From the NCBI GenBank assembly GCA_946902875.1, contig OX336355.1, forward strand, positions 8,453,347 through 8,517,346: DNA of 64,000 nt, written 5' to 3'. The stretch comes from Nematopogon swammerdamellus (lineage: Eukaryota > Arthropoda > Insecta > Lepidoptera > Adelidae). Below the pieces are notes generated by a model. The model made no database searches. It worked only from the letters and a program-made list of their open reading frames with translations, and had not been told where the DNA came from. Positions 1-11,079 of this stretch are shown here, piece after piece (positions within the stretch are counted from its first letter, which is position 1; every line of letters begins with the position of its first letter). The position numbers and the translations under genes are program-made.

Positions 1-1644
1 ATCTACAAATCGCTGCGCGCTATTCGAATGTGGAACACAAAGGCATCGGTCGTAGCGTGCGTGCCGCACGAAAGGCCCGCGAGAATTGGGAGGGAGAGCC
101 TGATAGGTTTCGCAGTTTTTCGATTTCTGTTAAAAATAAATGGGAAATTTGGTGGGTTTCCGAAAAAAATGTGGAGCAAATCTGTACGAAGAAAGAAAGC
201 ATTTCCTACCGATAGTGGGTTCAAGCAAGTCCGGACAAAGTTCGAGAATATTCTGCAGCAGCACTGAACAGTAATAATGTGGCATCGGCCATATTCGCGT
301 TGTAATTCCGTAAGTTAGTTAACAATGCGCTGCGCATAAAGATCAATTTGAGCGTCTGCTTGGCCCAGCGGTTTATTTAGCATGTAGCCAAATTGAGTTA
401 GCGCCGGGTTCCCCGGTCGCCATTTATATCTATTTCTATGTTAGAGTTTCTGGTGGCCGAGTTCGGGGCTGTGTAGTCTGTACTGTAATGCACAGGAGCT
501 GTGGCATAATGTTGTGAGTGCGCCTCCTGGGATTTTACCTTCGGTCTTCCTTATTCGCCGCAATGAAAAATTAATTTACGATCACGTATACAATGTCGTG
601 GCGATCTTCCTCGAGTCGACAAAGGAACAATGTCGGCCCCTCAAAAGAAGTGATTTGAAGCAACACTTTGAGCGGATGTTAAACGATAATGTAGTTATTT
701 TAGAATATTCGCTCGGTCATGCCATTATTAATACGCGGGTGTACAATACGGGTATATGTTGAGGAGTTTTCCATTTCCCGCGAGCGCCAGGACAATGGAT
801 GGAAGAGGCTTCCATGACTGTCACAATATGCGATAGAGCGCGGCCGGCGATGTTATTTCAATCAGGCATTCGAAAACCGACTCATTGATTTTTATTTTCA
901 TTTTGAGTGTTATCCGTTCCGTCCGTTCGCTATCATTGATTTCGCCTACCTTGTTGTGTAATGTGTATTTCTCGTTCATCGATTCTTCTTTCTTTTGTGT
1001 GGTACAGTACAGTCCGTTCTTAGTTATAGATTGTAATTATTTTGTCAGTGTGATTAAATGGCATAATATTCTTCACCCTACACGTTAAAATATAATATGC
1101 TTCAAGAAAATATACACAAATAACAAAAGCGAAGTACTGGCATGTCGCCTGGTTTAAAGGCATTGCAGCAGGTATGTTGTAGCTAACCATATTTCTTAAA
1201 GAAATATTTTAATTATCCATCTCATATTTTGTATAGACAATGGTAACCCATGCCTACCACCACCGAACAAAATACTGCTGAAGCCATGAAATGGTTACAG
1301 AGCCGCACCTAGTTAATGGGTTCACGAAACGTGGAAAGTAATAATGGAAAGGTGACGCCCGATGATAGACTGAAAATTAATTTCAGTTTTGGAAACCCGC
1401 TGGAAACTAGAGAAGCTCGCAAGTTCATCAACGGCTCGTCTAAAGAATTCAAAAGTATAGAAGTGCTTCTACTCGTAGAGCAGGTGAACTCATTATAAAT
1501 GGTTTACAAAAAGAACTTTAACAAGTCTGAAGCGCCGTCCGATGCAAATTGTGTGCAATTGATTTTTTTTTATAAGGAAACAGGCACGGTGGCTACATAC
1601 ATATGTTTTCGCGAAATCACGATGAGTGAGATGCCATGTTAGCG
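1..1644. other. No assignable gene
   Basis: No recognisable gene or repeat family. The longest reading frame is an 82-codon ORF at 514-762 (+), MSAPPGILPSVFLI at its start. It has no motif I recognise, no splice context I trust and no similarity to the repeats in this window. It could be chance or an unrecognised exon. Confidence 0.4.
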
Positions 1645-1794
1645 ACCAGCAGCGGGAGCACAAATGCGTCGATAAGCCTATATCGATCGATAAACATCTA
1701 TTTGCTTCGTTCGACGAAGTAGAATAGAAGAAGACGAATAGATGTTTATCGATCGATATAGGCTTATCGACGCATTTGTGCTCCCGCTGCTGGT
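1645..1794. repeat. Perfect 58-bp inverted repeat with 34-base spacer
   Basis: Arms 1645-1702 and 1737-1794 are exact reverse complements over 58 of 58 bases. The left arm begins ACCAGCAGCGGGAGCAC and both arms contain the self-complementary TATCGATCGATA. The spacer holds a smaller hairpin, CTTCGTTCGACGAAG. No clear target-site duplication flanks it and no other copy is visible. Transcribed, it would fold into a long perfect hairpin. It may be a young fold-back element, a local inverted duplication or a hairpin-RNA source. Confidence 0.95.
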
Positions 1795-2029
1795 GGGCAA
1801 TACGGTTGTCTTCGATTTTAGTGTCACTCACTTTTTGTAACCCTCCCTAGGTTATAGAAGCTAGGGAGTGTTTCACAGGGAGGCCAGTCCATATCTTCGC
1901 TGATCAATATGTTAGGAAGACGAAGAGAACTAGCTATTATATGCTTTTTAACTCCTTCATGAGGGGTCATTTTTTAAAGTCATACAAAGAATTTTCCACA
2001 CACACATACACACACACATCTGTCGCAGA

Positions 2030-2225
2030 CCCAAAAACCGTTGGGCTTAGACGGGTGCTGGAAAGGAGGCCACGTACAAGGAAACGTAGCGACGACGGCG
2101 GAAGAACGTGTGTGGTGGCGTGCCTTGGTCAATGTGCCATGAGATGCCTATGTCAGCAGCTCATGAGAGCAGTGGACCGATACGGGCTAATGATGATGAA
2201 GAAGAAGAGTTTTTGGAAGTCATAA
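2030..2225 (+). mobile_element. RTE-type LINE 3' end (fragment)
   Basis: The + strand reads WRPRTRKR early, as in the C-terminal part of RTE endonuclease-reverse transcriptases. It then runs into GAGCAGTGGACCGATACGGG followed by a decayed (GATGAT)n/(GAAGAA)n tail at about 2188-2212. The same tail is seen on the minus strand at 10453-10560 and 21058-21142. It is 5'-truncated and non-functional. Confidence 0.7.
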
Positions 2226-4627
2226 GAGGCATTTTAACGTCTGCCCAGCGGGTTACATAGAATTTACCTAAATTTATAAAAATTAACGCCGGGGTTCTCT
2301 GGTAAAAAAAAAAAGATTTTTTTGCTGTCTTGTCTTGCGTGTGAAGTAAATAAAGACATATCGTTCTCAAACCAGATATGAAACAATATTAAAATCCACT
2401 ATTCGTGTAGCCGACATTTTGCGCGTTTCATTCCCAAAAACGCTACATTCTCCACCCTTAAGTGTCAATATGTTGATGCCGCCGCCGCCAGCAGTGGCGC
2501 GAACAAAACTTCGTGACACAATTCCTCGCGACACGCCGAGCACAAAGCGTCATATATTCTGAGCCTGAAGTTGTCAGCCGTTTCTGTCGCCGCACCGTGT
2601 TTTGGCACCGCGGTAACATCCAGGTTTAGCGGAATCTGGACAGCGCGATTCAGATAGGTACTTTTTGGATTTGATTATGCTCCTGGAGTAGTTAAGGAGC
2701 TGGCGAGCAAAATTTCTATATGATTTGTTCATGTGGCCAGATCCCATCATGGTAGCGTTGCGTTGTTAATTGACAGCGCTTCAAATTGGTTAAAAAAGGG
2801 GGTTTGGAAATATGATTTGGTCATGTCTGCCTCTGATCCTGATGTTGAGAATCCTTCTCAAAACGAAGAAAATGGAAGAGGCAGACATTCAACTCTGACT
2901 TTTGTAGTAATAAATATTTTATGATTTAAAAAAGTGTATATGATTTGCACACTTGGCAGACCTGAATTGTTCGAATAAAGACAATGTGACGTGTGAAGAC
3001 CCACAGAAAAATGATCTGCCAGCATATTTCCTGTCATGTGCCTGTCATCATTGCAGCATAATGATCTGTCATCATGAATCGAACGGACGCAACTAGAACC
3101 ATGAGCAAATTAATTTTCTTTTTGTTTTACATTTTTACAACTACGTATCGTGATCGTCCCTCCGCCATCAGCTGTAAATCTCTAGGGATTTATCAAATTT
3201 GCTAATGGTAGCATTTTCCTTTGGCATGTGTATACACACAAACAGACTTAGTAGCATTTGATATAACAGGAAGCAGACGTAGTTTTAGAATTAAGTACTT
3301 AAGAGTTGAAATGGTAATTATTCTGGGGGATTCCTGTCCGATGTTTGCGTCGCTTTCGGCAGAGTACCGAAATCTGCTGTGACAGTACCGAAAACAGCGC
3401 GCTGCGCTCGACGCCATTATTTGGACTTGACCACAGATCCATTGCGGGATTGAGACCAGCTTTCATTTGTTTTTGGCTTACGGGAAACAATTCAAAGGGG
3501 TAGAACTGCTATTGACACAAATTTGCATACGGTTCACACTCTTCCTATACCTGTGAATTATTTTCCTTACGGCTACTTACTATCGGAAATTTCGGAAGTC
3601 AAATGCCATTTATGACATTTTCGTCACAATTTGGAACACCTTTGTCTCGAGGTATCAAACATATTTTTCCTTTGTTCATCAACTTCCTGTCCTCTTTAGC
3701 TTCGAAATGAACAAACCTAGAATTGGTCCGTACTTTATTAAGTGTCACCGTTTGCCCATATTTTTATTTGAGTGCCGTCAATATATACAAAAAAAATAAA
3801 CAATTCCCAAATAGACTCGAAGGATGGTGCGTATTACCAGCCGCGAATACCTATGTAGGTAAAATACTAGGGTTTGCATTGTGCTGTGTCTCCTCCCTTT
3901 CAGCTGAAAATATAGTATTTTTTTAAATGTAGTGCATTGTAAATAATTTTGATTTTTTTTATCCTGAGTAAAGTTTTTTCTTTTTTCTTCTTTTTCTTCT
4001 TAAGTATGATATCTTCTTAAAGAATAAATAGGAACAGTTTTGAACCTCGGTATCTTATGCAAAGTGTTCGTAGATTTATCTTTTCTACAGAATGCTCTCG
4101 ATACAGTGTTGGTACTTAGTAGCTTTTATTAACTATTTTAATAATATCCCGTGATTTTCCTGAAGACTTCTTGATACCGTGAGGCATGGGGAGAGCTTAG
4201 AGGACTTACAAAGGTTAGCTTCCCGAATCTTTATAAATATAGAAAGCTATTTCCTCTTGTCGAACTAAGGAAAGGAAATGTATTTTACCTGAGCCCAACA
4301 CGTCCTTCCACAATACATTATTATGATTTCCAATGACGCAAGAAATTCGAAACGAAACCTACATCGAATTTTAGACGACAGAGTGACAATGTGCCACTCT
4401 ACGAAGGATCCGAGCGGAGGTCGCTCGAGGGGAGGTGCGGGTGGGGAAGGGATGTCAGTTGGTCTCGACAACGATTCCCAATGAACGGTATATGTACACA
4501 TGTGCCACACAGAGTTATAGAAAGAAATAAAGACAGAACGATCCAAGGAACCAGGTCCTCAAATTGTTCCGATGCGAAAAAAAATCAAACTTCGAATATG
4601 ATTCGGAACCGAAACCTTAAACTTAAT
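2226..4627. other. Unassigned DNA with weak direct repeats
   Basis: No gene seen. The phrase TATGATTTG followed by a TCATGT- or ACACTTGG-like stretch recurs near 2718, 2811 and 2939, suggesting an old local duplication. ORFs here are short and lack motifs. Confidence 0.4.
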
Positions 4628-4830
4628 CTTTCTTCTATAGATCCGGTAAACTCTGGAACGCTCTCCCTGCCCAAATATTTCCCATCTATTGCAGTATCGG
4701 GTCCTTCAAGAGGGGCGTAAATAGACTCTCGTCTGGCCGACGTGGCATTAGCAACCCCAGCATTCTGCCGAATGTCCATGGGCGTCAGACACCTTATGGG
4801 TGACCTTTCAATAAATGAAAAGAAAAAAAC
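4628..4830 (+). mobile_element. LINE-D 3' end (C-terminus and tail)
   Basis: Decayed CR1/Jockey-like ORF2 C-terminus (GKLWNAL-like reading from CGGTAAACTCTGGAACGC) followed by the LINE-D tail signature CGAATGTCCATGGGCGTC and ACACCTTATGGGTG. It ends in an A-rich tract at 4811-4830. It matches the better copy at 10655-11030. Confidence 0.8.
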
Positions 4831-4859
4831 ACTCACACATACACGGTGTTCAACTTTTC

Positions 4860-5500
4860 GCAATACAACGCGAAAAAACTCAAAACATGAAAAAAAAACT
4901 TATAATTACACGTGCAGTTTCTACGTCCATGTTTTGCGCTCTTACATATTACAAACATGCTCAAACCACCAACGTAGATCGTGTGAACTTCTTTAATGAA
5001 TGCGGAGAGCCATAAAAATAAACATGCAGGTTCTGCGTTCATGTTTTGCGCTCTTACACATTAGATGGAAAAAAAGTACTCAAAACATGAACTCAGAACT
5101 TGTGAACGTATAATATAAGTGAACGTGAACGTGAACGTATAATATAAAGGATATGACTCCCTTCTTATATTACTAGGTGATAGGGTTTAACTCGCCCGGG
5201 TTGGTACGACCGCACTGAATGAAAGGTCGGTCGAACCGACTATGTATATTGTTTGCTTTCTGTTCAGTTCAGTGAAGCCGGCACGACCGAAGGGAACACT
5301 GACGTCGCGCCAAGTTCACCCGGTGTTATGGGCTGACATCACGGATGTTGTAGGTGATGTAGCCAACAGTGTCAGTTTCCATAAAAATAAAACGTCTGTC
5401 TATATGTATAGAGCGTGGAGAACCTTAAAAATAAACATGTAGTTCATGTTTTCCGCTCTTTGGTAAAATGCTCAAAACATGAACTCAAACGTGTGAACAC
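4860..5500. repeat. Hairpin-forming repeat units, split by a SINE
   Basis: Three related units occur near 4925-4975, 5037-5097 and 5442-5491. Each pairs a form of GTTCATGTTTTGCGCTCTT with a downstream CTCAAAACATGAAC, so each can fold. Units 2 and 3 are preceded by a GGAGA(G/A)CC...AAAAATAAACATG phrase. SINE-A (5149-5392) lies between units 2 and 3, so it probably inserted into a pre-existing short tandem array. Confidence 0.7.
5149..5392 (+). mobile_element. SINE-A, variant head (GATATGACTCCC type)
   Basis: The body runs from ACTAGGTGATAGGGTTTAAC through CACTGAATGAAAGGTCGGTC to the conserved end GTGTCAGTTTCCATAAAAA. In place of the tRNA-like head it begins GGATATGACTCCCTTCTTATATT. The same replacement head is on the minus-strand copies at 10111-10360 and 62003-62333. 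Confidence 0.85.
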
Positions 5501-6337
5501 CGCACTGAGTGCGGAGAACCCAAAAACAAACAGGAACGCTTCCGCGTTAAACTTCAACGCCATCACACGTGTGCTCAGAAAGAGCCAATAATTTGTACGA
5601 GAGCGCTGAGGCTTCTGCGGTCGGCAATGTGAATAAACGTAGCATCGCGTCGACATCTCGTCGCCTTATTGTGGGTAAATAATAACATATTTCTACCCCG
5701 CCTCCTACCCCACATCCTTGTAACCTCCGTCTATATCCCTCGTAACCTCGCACAACAACAGCACACGTGGCTGACTACAATATTAAGAAAACGCTCTCGA
5801 GGTGAAGAATTCGTTTTGGGGACATGTGTAAGTTTGTGTGGGCGAAATTCTTTCATGTAGCACGATCTCTGGTTTGACATAAATTCGTTTTAGGCGTTGG
5901 CATTTAGGCCATATCCGTACTCTAAAGGGCGGATATGTATGGAGCTTCGTTAAATCAAATGAAATCAAATTCATATAATAGCACACATTATCAAACAATT
6001 AAAATCGTGATCTTGAGGCATCGTCATTATACATAAAATTTTTTAAATAATAAATAAATAGTATTCCCATTAAATAGACAGATGGTCGCAGTAACAATAA
6101 TTTTCATATTTCACCTTATTTATTTTTACTATGTAATGATATTGAAATTATTTAAATCATATAATGATTTTCCTTGTAGCCAGGTATTCAGCTGTAATTC
6201 AAATTTTTTATATCCCTATTGCTATCTCGTAACTCTTTTGCTTCGCGACGAAATTAATCTGAGTGTTTCAGACTTTCATCTCACTTTGTAACTCTACCAG
6301 GCATTGAATCCCTATCCCATACCTATCTCTATCTCTT
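5501..6337. other. No gene seen
   Basis: AT-rich DNA with scattered short ORFs. Nothing recognisable except the approach to the minisatellite at 6338. Confidence 0.4.
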
Positions 6338-6535
6338 CCCTATCACCATCCTCTTCCCTATTACTATCCTCTTCCCTATCACTATCCTCTTCCCTATCAC
6401 TATCCTCTTCCCTATCACTATCCTCTTCCCTATCACTATCCTCTTCCCTATCACTATCCTCTTCCCTATCAATATCCTCTTCCCTATCAATATCCTCTTC
6501 CCTATCACTATCCTCTTCCCTATCACTATGACTTC
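6338..6535. repeat. 18-bp minisatellite, about 11 units
   Basis: Ten full units of CCCTATCACTATCCTCTT and a final decayed unit (ending TATGACTTC) run head to tail. Variants (TCACC, TTACT, TCAAT) occur at the array edges while the central units are identical, as expected from slippage or unequal exchange. The frame-long ORFs on both strands (SSLSLS and GKRIVI) are by-products of the 18-base period, not genes. Confidence 0.97.
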
Positions 6536-6611
6536 CCTTTATCCCTAACCAATGTCAGTCACCTGTCATTACTGTCACGGAAACCACCAAATTAAAACAA
6601 GCATGACTGCC

Positions 6612-7008
6612 TTATTTATTTTTAATGGAAACTGACACTTTTGGCTATATTGCCTACCTACATCTCTATGCCTACCTACAACATCTGTGATGATGACAGC
6701 GCATACAACACCTTGGTGAACTATGTGTCATGTCAGTGCTTCTTTTTGGTCGTGCCGGCAACAATGAACTGTTTAACGCGAACTATTTACATAGACGCTT
6801 CAACCGACATTTTATTCAGTGCGGTGGTATCAACCCGGGCGGGTAAAAACCTACTAGTAAGGTAAGAAGAGAAGGAACTTATAGTTTTACGTGGAATACG
6901 AACTACGGTCACCCTCCAACGGTAAAGCGGCCAAGCTTCGAAGTTTTGGTGTGCTAAAGATCACGAACGACAGCTGACCGATCGCACCATTGAGCTACCG
7001 AGCCTCAC
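6612..7008 (-). mobile_element. SINE-A, near full length
   Basis: Read on the minus strand: a tRNA-like head (complement of GAGCTACCGAGCCTCAC), an internal region with the complement of CAGTGCGGTGGTA, and the tail as TTTTTAATGGAAACTGACAC. One of the few copies keeping the head, where the pol III boxes would be. The body is diverged. Confidence 0.85.
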
Positions 7009-7116
7009 GATTATTCTTCTATGTATATTATAGAGTACATAAGCGTTAGCCGCACAAAGAATTTGCCTAAAGGTAATTTCTAATTTGGAGGTATCAAAAC
7101 TTGGAAATGTTTAAGA

Positions 7117-7482
7117 CGCCGGTGTGGCCGAGTGGATTGGGAATCGGCTTCTCATGCGAGAGGTCCGAGGTACGAATCAATTTACGTGCATACCTACACC
7201 TGCTGCTTCACCGTTCGGAATCGATGTAAAACTGTAGGTCCCTTCCCTTGCCCCTTGCTAGGTGGTAGGCTCAAATAGCCGACTGGGTTGTACCACCGTA
7301 CTGGATGTAAGATGGCCGCATAGAAGCCTCGGTTGTGTTCTCCTCTAGTTCAGTATAGCCAGCAATCCAGGGAAGAAGCGTATGGCACCTACCTTCTCGG
7401 AGGTAATATTGGCTGGTCGGCGCATGTGCTTTGGCCCCTCCGACTCAGCCACCCATACATAACGCATTACATAAAATAAAAT
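7117..7482 (+). mobile_element. SINE-B, near full length
   Basis: The tRNA-like head reads GGTGTGGCCGAGTGGATTGG (A box TGGCCGAGTGG) and GAGGTACGAATC (B box, diverged from GGTTCGAATCC). About 40 bases present after the B box at 19717-20080 are missing here. The body contains AAACTGTAGGTCCCTTCCC and GTCCAGTATAGCCAGCAATC-like sequence. The end reads GACTCAGCCACCCATAC then an A-rich tail. The body cannot fold as a tRNA beyond the head. Confidence 0.85.
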
Positions 7483-7912
7483 ATTTGGAAATTTGTTTAC
7501 ACTGGTCTTCGTACTATCAAATGAACATGATACTTCTGCCATCTGCCACTATTAGACTACGTGCTGATATTTCCGAATATTTTTTACATTTTCCGGACAC
7601 TCGGATGAAATATGCAGTTGCCGCACTATCCGGTCCGTTTCCGGCAAGGTGCCAACCCTACATAACACTAACCGCGGAATAAAATTAATAAAAACGCAAT
7701 CTCGAAAACCGGAGACAGCGCAATAAATTAATTAACGCAGTCCAGAACAAAAACTGCACTCTTTTTATTTCCGGCGCTAGTCGCGAGGAATACTGGCGGA
7801 AATTAAAAACAAATCTCAGCGGAAAGCACTTGGGATACAAGGTGTGTAGCTGGAAGGGGCATAGAACGGTTGCACTATTGAACTTGTACTGAAACTACGA
7901 TGGCCATTTTAC

Positions 7913-8056
7913 TTTTTTTTTATAGTAAGCGCGACATTTGACGCCGAGCCACCCATAAGGTGTCTAGCGACGCCCATGGACATTAGGTCGCATGCGGGGG
8001 CTGCGAATATCATGCTGGCCTGACAGGTACCCCTTCACGCCTCTCTTGAAGGACTT
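7913..8056 (-). mobile_element. LINE-D 3' tail fragment
   Basis: Minus-strand tail: poly(T) at 7913-7921, then GAGCCACCCATAAGGTGTCT and GCCCATGGACATT, the complement of the LINE-D end. Truncated to the 3' untranslated part. Confidence 0.8.
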
Positions 8057-8689
8057 ACGAAATTTTAGTCCGTACTAAGTCTATAATTCAAATTGTTTAT
8101 ATCCCTATTGTTATATCCCTAATTTTTCTACTGTGGCTGAGCGTCTGCACTGAGTCATGCGATCTCGTGCCTAGTGTGAAGTAAGTCAACCGGTACTTGC
8201 TTGCGGCGCGCCGACTACGCCTCCTTTTCCCCTCTAACCAATTCAAATGTTCTGTTCAACTATGTGGATACAACTAAGAAATCAAGAAGGTAGAAGACGC
8301 TTGTCGAGTGGATGTACAATAATTTACAGCGTGCACAAAAACGAAATACAAATATTCGTCTATATTGCATTTGTGGACTCGCGTGTCTTTATCAACACGC
8401 GTGTTGAGAGCGGTGTGATGCAAATTGTGTGCATTTGTTGTGTGCATTTGTGTATCTATGTTGGGGAGGAAGTAAAACAGTGCAAATGTCCATTGCGATA
8501 CCAATGTGTATGTAACAATGGTAGTTCTAGAATTTTGAATTCTTTGGTAAAAAAAAAACAATGAAGAGTCTTAATTAAATATCGCACGGTGTTTAATCGC
8601 CCGACGGACCCTGAATCTAGTGCATAGAAGGAGAGCGGCAAAAGCGGACATAACGTTGTTATCGAATTACGTATATTTTAATAGGTGTT
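8057..8689. other. No gene seen
   Basis: Overlapping ORFs at 8247-8564 (+) and 8274-8561 (-) reflect low stop density, not protein signal. GTGTGCATTTG repeats near 8430-8450 are low complexity. Confidence 0.35.
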
Positions 8690-9320
8690 TTTAGGTTTCC
8701 GTACCGTAGGAGTACAGAATCCTATTATTAAGGCGCAAATAAGACTCAAAAGGTCAACTTTAAACGGAATTGTTGAGCTATTGGTAAAGATAAAAAATCT
8801 GTAAAAAATATATGTTATGTATTAATCTTTAATAACAAACATAGCTAAAAAAGTATATTTTACTACTTTGGAAAGGTGTTAAATAAATCTCCAAACACAT
8901 AACGAAAAGTACGAAAAAATTGTACTTTCAAGTCAAATTCTCTTAAGCATAAATTGTTTCAATACAAGACCCTCATATAAATATAGATAATATTTTTCCC
9001 TACAATCGTAGCTAAAAACATATTTTTTTTCCATCTTTCCAACATGTGAAATTTAATATACTTATAGTGTGATTTTCGCGCAAACGTTCATCTTCGGCGC
9101 GACGTATCATCCACCGCACGAGTAGAATGAATCTCGCACCTATTTACATCTGCATATGGTTCGTGTTTCAATCATCAGTGCTCGGGTAGCAAGGTTTGAG
9201 TCTTGTTTCCGCCTTAAGCCTACGCCGTCTGTCCTACTGTCCTACCTTTAAAAGATAGTCTGTTGAACCGTAGTGGGTAGCCGGTTGAAATTTTCACGGA
9301 AAAGTTCACTGAAGAAAGTT
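8690..9320 (+). mobile_element. Rep-P copy, split by a TTAA-flanked element
   Basis: TTAGGTTTCCGTACCG (from about 8690) to TCCTATTATTAA is the Rep-P start. It resumes at 9214 with TTAAGCCTACGCCGTCTGTC and goes on through GTTGAACCGTAGTGGGTAGC and CCGGTTGAAATTTTCACG. Joined, the halves match other Rep-P copies, for example 59956-60115. Confidence 0.85.
8732..9213. mobile_element. TTAA-flanked inverted-repeat element (482 bp)
   Basis: TTAA occurs on both sides (8728-8731 and 9214-9217). The ends are inverted: the left begins GGCGCAAATAAGACTCAAA and the right, read in complement, begins GGCGGAAACAAGACTCAAA (17 of 19 match). It interrupts a Rep-P copy, which fixes the insertion point. TTAA target duplication is known for piggyBac and Kolobok elements. 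The inside has no ORF, so it would depend on a transposase made elsewhere. Confidence 0.85.
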
Positions 9321-9587
9321 AAATTTTGTATTACTTTTTGAGATATAGTGGTAAATCCGAAAGAAAATCATACAAGAAATTCTAACTATCATAGACTCCA
9401 TTATTCCATTATCGGTTTCTACTTAGCTCTTTTACAAGTCCGGCATTTTTTTCTAACATTCCACTTTTTCTTCTTTTCTTTTTTCGACTTTGAGCAAGGC
9501 CTCTACCTACAGCTCTAGAATAAAGTTTACGTCCTAACCTAAACGAAGTTACCTCCCATAGAAATAAATACCGAGAAACGAGATTGT

Positions 9588-9755
9588 CAAATCAAAATCA
9601 AATCAAAAGTGTTTATTTCTCAATGCACATTAATTACATACAATGATAAATACAAACAACTTATATCTAATTTTTTAATAGAGAAAGAGGTCTAGGCGCA
9701 GCTTGTGGCACTACCCTTGCAGTGCCGCTGATTTTAAGCCTATCCTAGTAAGTGT
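9588..9755 (-). mobile_element. Probable LINE 3' tail (AATCAAA type)
   Basis: The repeated TCAAATCAAAATCAAATC tract followed by GTGTTTATTTCTCAATGCAC reads on the minus strand as an untranslated tail ending in (TTTGA)n, a style common in insect non-LTR elements. No coding part remains. Confidence 0.5.
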
Positions 9756-10110
9756 ATAGTGACATAACTAAATAATTGTAACAATATAATTTTTAAATAA
9801 AATAATGTTTATAAAATTTGTCAAAAATAACAGAAAATTAAAATTTACACGTACATGTTTTTAAGTAATTAGTGCGCATGCCTGCGCCTGCACCTTGGCG
9901 TCTGTCGGATTGTGAGTATAATAGTGATAAAATAAAACAAAATAAGTAAAAGTCACGCGTTGCGTACATTATACCTTAATAATATATTAGATAATTTGGT
10001 GGGCATGCACACCATTGGCACGAGAGAGAAGATACTTGAGTGATAGAAATGGAAGTAAGTATTTACTATTATTTTTTTAATTTCGTATTTTTCTCCTTTT
10101 CCTCCACCCT
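9756..10110. other. No gene seen
   Basis: AT-rich unassigned sequence. Confidence 0.35.
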
Positions 10111-10360
10111 TTTTAAATTGGAATTGGCACGGTTGGTTACATCATCTACAACATCCGTGATGTCAGCCCATAATAACACCTTGATGAACTAGGTGCCACG
10201 CCAGTGCTTCCCCTTGGTCGTGCCGGCTACACTGAACTGGACGGAAAACACAATCATTTACATAGCCGTTTCGACCGACCTTTCATTCAGTGCGGTGGTA
10301 CCAACCCTGGCGGCTTAAATCCTACCACCTAGTAATATAAGAAAGGAGTCGTATCTCTTA
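10111..10360 (-). mobile_element. SINE-A, variant head (GATATGACTCCC type)
   Basis: Minus-strand SINE-A body: GGCACGGTTGGTTACATCA is the tail side and CAGTGCGGTGGTACCAACCC is internal. Beyond ACCACCTAGTAATATAAG it continues AAAGGAGTCGTATCTCTTAG, the complement of the variant head seen at 5149-5392 and 62003-62333. Confidence 0.85.
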
Positions 10361-10452
10361 GTGGCTGTGCCCAAAAGTCCGACAGAAGATTAGAACATCA
10401 CTCCTCACGCAACCACGATACGCGAGGCGCGATACCAGCTAAGTAGGTATCA

Positions 10453-10560
10453 TCATCATCATCATCATCAGCCTGTATCGGTCCACTGCTGGACATAGGC
10501 CTCTCCCAAGGCACGCCACCACACGCGGTCTTCCGCTCTTCTCATCCATCCACTCAAGTA
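10453..10560 (-). mobile_element. RTE-type LINE 3' end (fragment)
   Basis: (ATC)n at 10452-10472 followed by AGCCTGTATCGGTCCACTGC and AGGCACGCCACCACACGC. This is the complement of the RTE tail at 2030-2225. Confidence 0.75.
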
Positions 10561-10654
10561 GGTATAGCGCTCACAAAAAGGTCTTCGTCTCATTTATTGA
10601 CAAGCCTTTAGAAGACATCTAGGTTATAGGTAGTAGAGAACATTATCACCGGAA

Positions 10655-11030
10655 GACCCTAAGTGTGTTCTATCGCTTATTCCATGGGGAGTGCTCGGAG
10701 GTGCTGTTTAACGCGATCCTGCCGTCCGCGTCCCCTTTCCACCTCTGCACCACGCGCACCGGGCAGGCTATGCATCCCTACACGCTGGACTTACCGCGGT
10801 CGCGTACAAACCGGTTCTGCAGATCTTTCCTCTACAGAAGCGGTAAACTCTGGAACGCTCTCCCTGCTCATATATTTCCCCCCAAGTACAGTCTCGGGTC
10901 CTTCAAGATGGGCGTGAATAGGCAGCTGTCAGGCCGGCATGGCATTCGCAACCCCCGCATATGACCGAATGTCCATGGGCGTCGTTAGACACCTTATGGG
11001 TGGCACGGCGCCACCTTAATAAAATAAAGA
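10655..11030 (+). pseudogene. LINE-D ORF2 C-terminus and 3' tail
   Basis: The reading frame 10668-10964 gives FYRLFHGECSEVLFN, then RTNRFCRSFLYRSGKLWNAL, then GSFKMGVNRQL before a stop. This is the conserved C-terminal end of CR1/Jockey-like ORF2 proteins, downstream of the reverse transcriptase. The endonuclease and catalytic domains are absent (5' truncation). The 3' tail holds GCCGGCATGGCATTCGCAAC and CGAATGTCCATGGGCGTC and ends in AATAAAATAAAG. It is the reference copy for LINE-D here. Frame and tail are intact, so it is a fairly young truncated insertion. Confidence 0.85.
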
Positions 11031-11079
11031 CATTTCCATATTTTCGCCGCATGACACATGAAAGATTTCAAAAACCTCA

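Noticed and set aside
514..762. 82-aa ORF that reads like protein
   Set aside because: No recognisable motif, splice context or codon evidence. Kept only as a note in the flanking entry.
1493..1831. 112-aa minus-strand ORF
   Set aside because: It is largely the translation of the two arms of the perfect inverted repeat at 1645-1794.
6304..6531. 75-aa Ser/Leu repeat protein and its minus-strand GKRIVI partner
   Set aside because: Both come from an 18-bp minisatellite whose period is a multiple of three; open frames on both strands are automatic.
7117..7200. tRNA-like sequence with A box TGGCCGAGTGG
   Set aside because: The sequence continues into the SINE-B body and has no acceptor stem closure, so it is a SINE head, not a tRNA gene. 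The same applies to 19717-19790.
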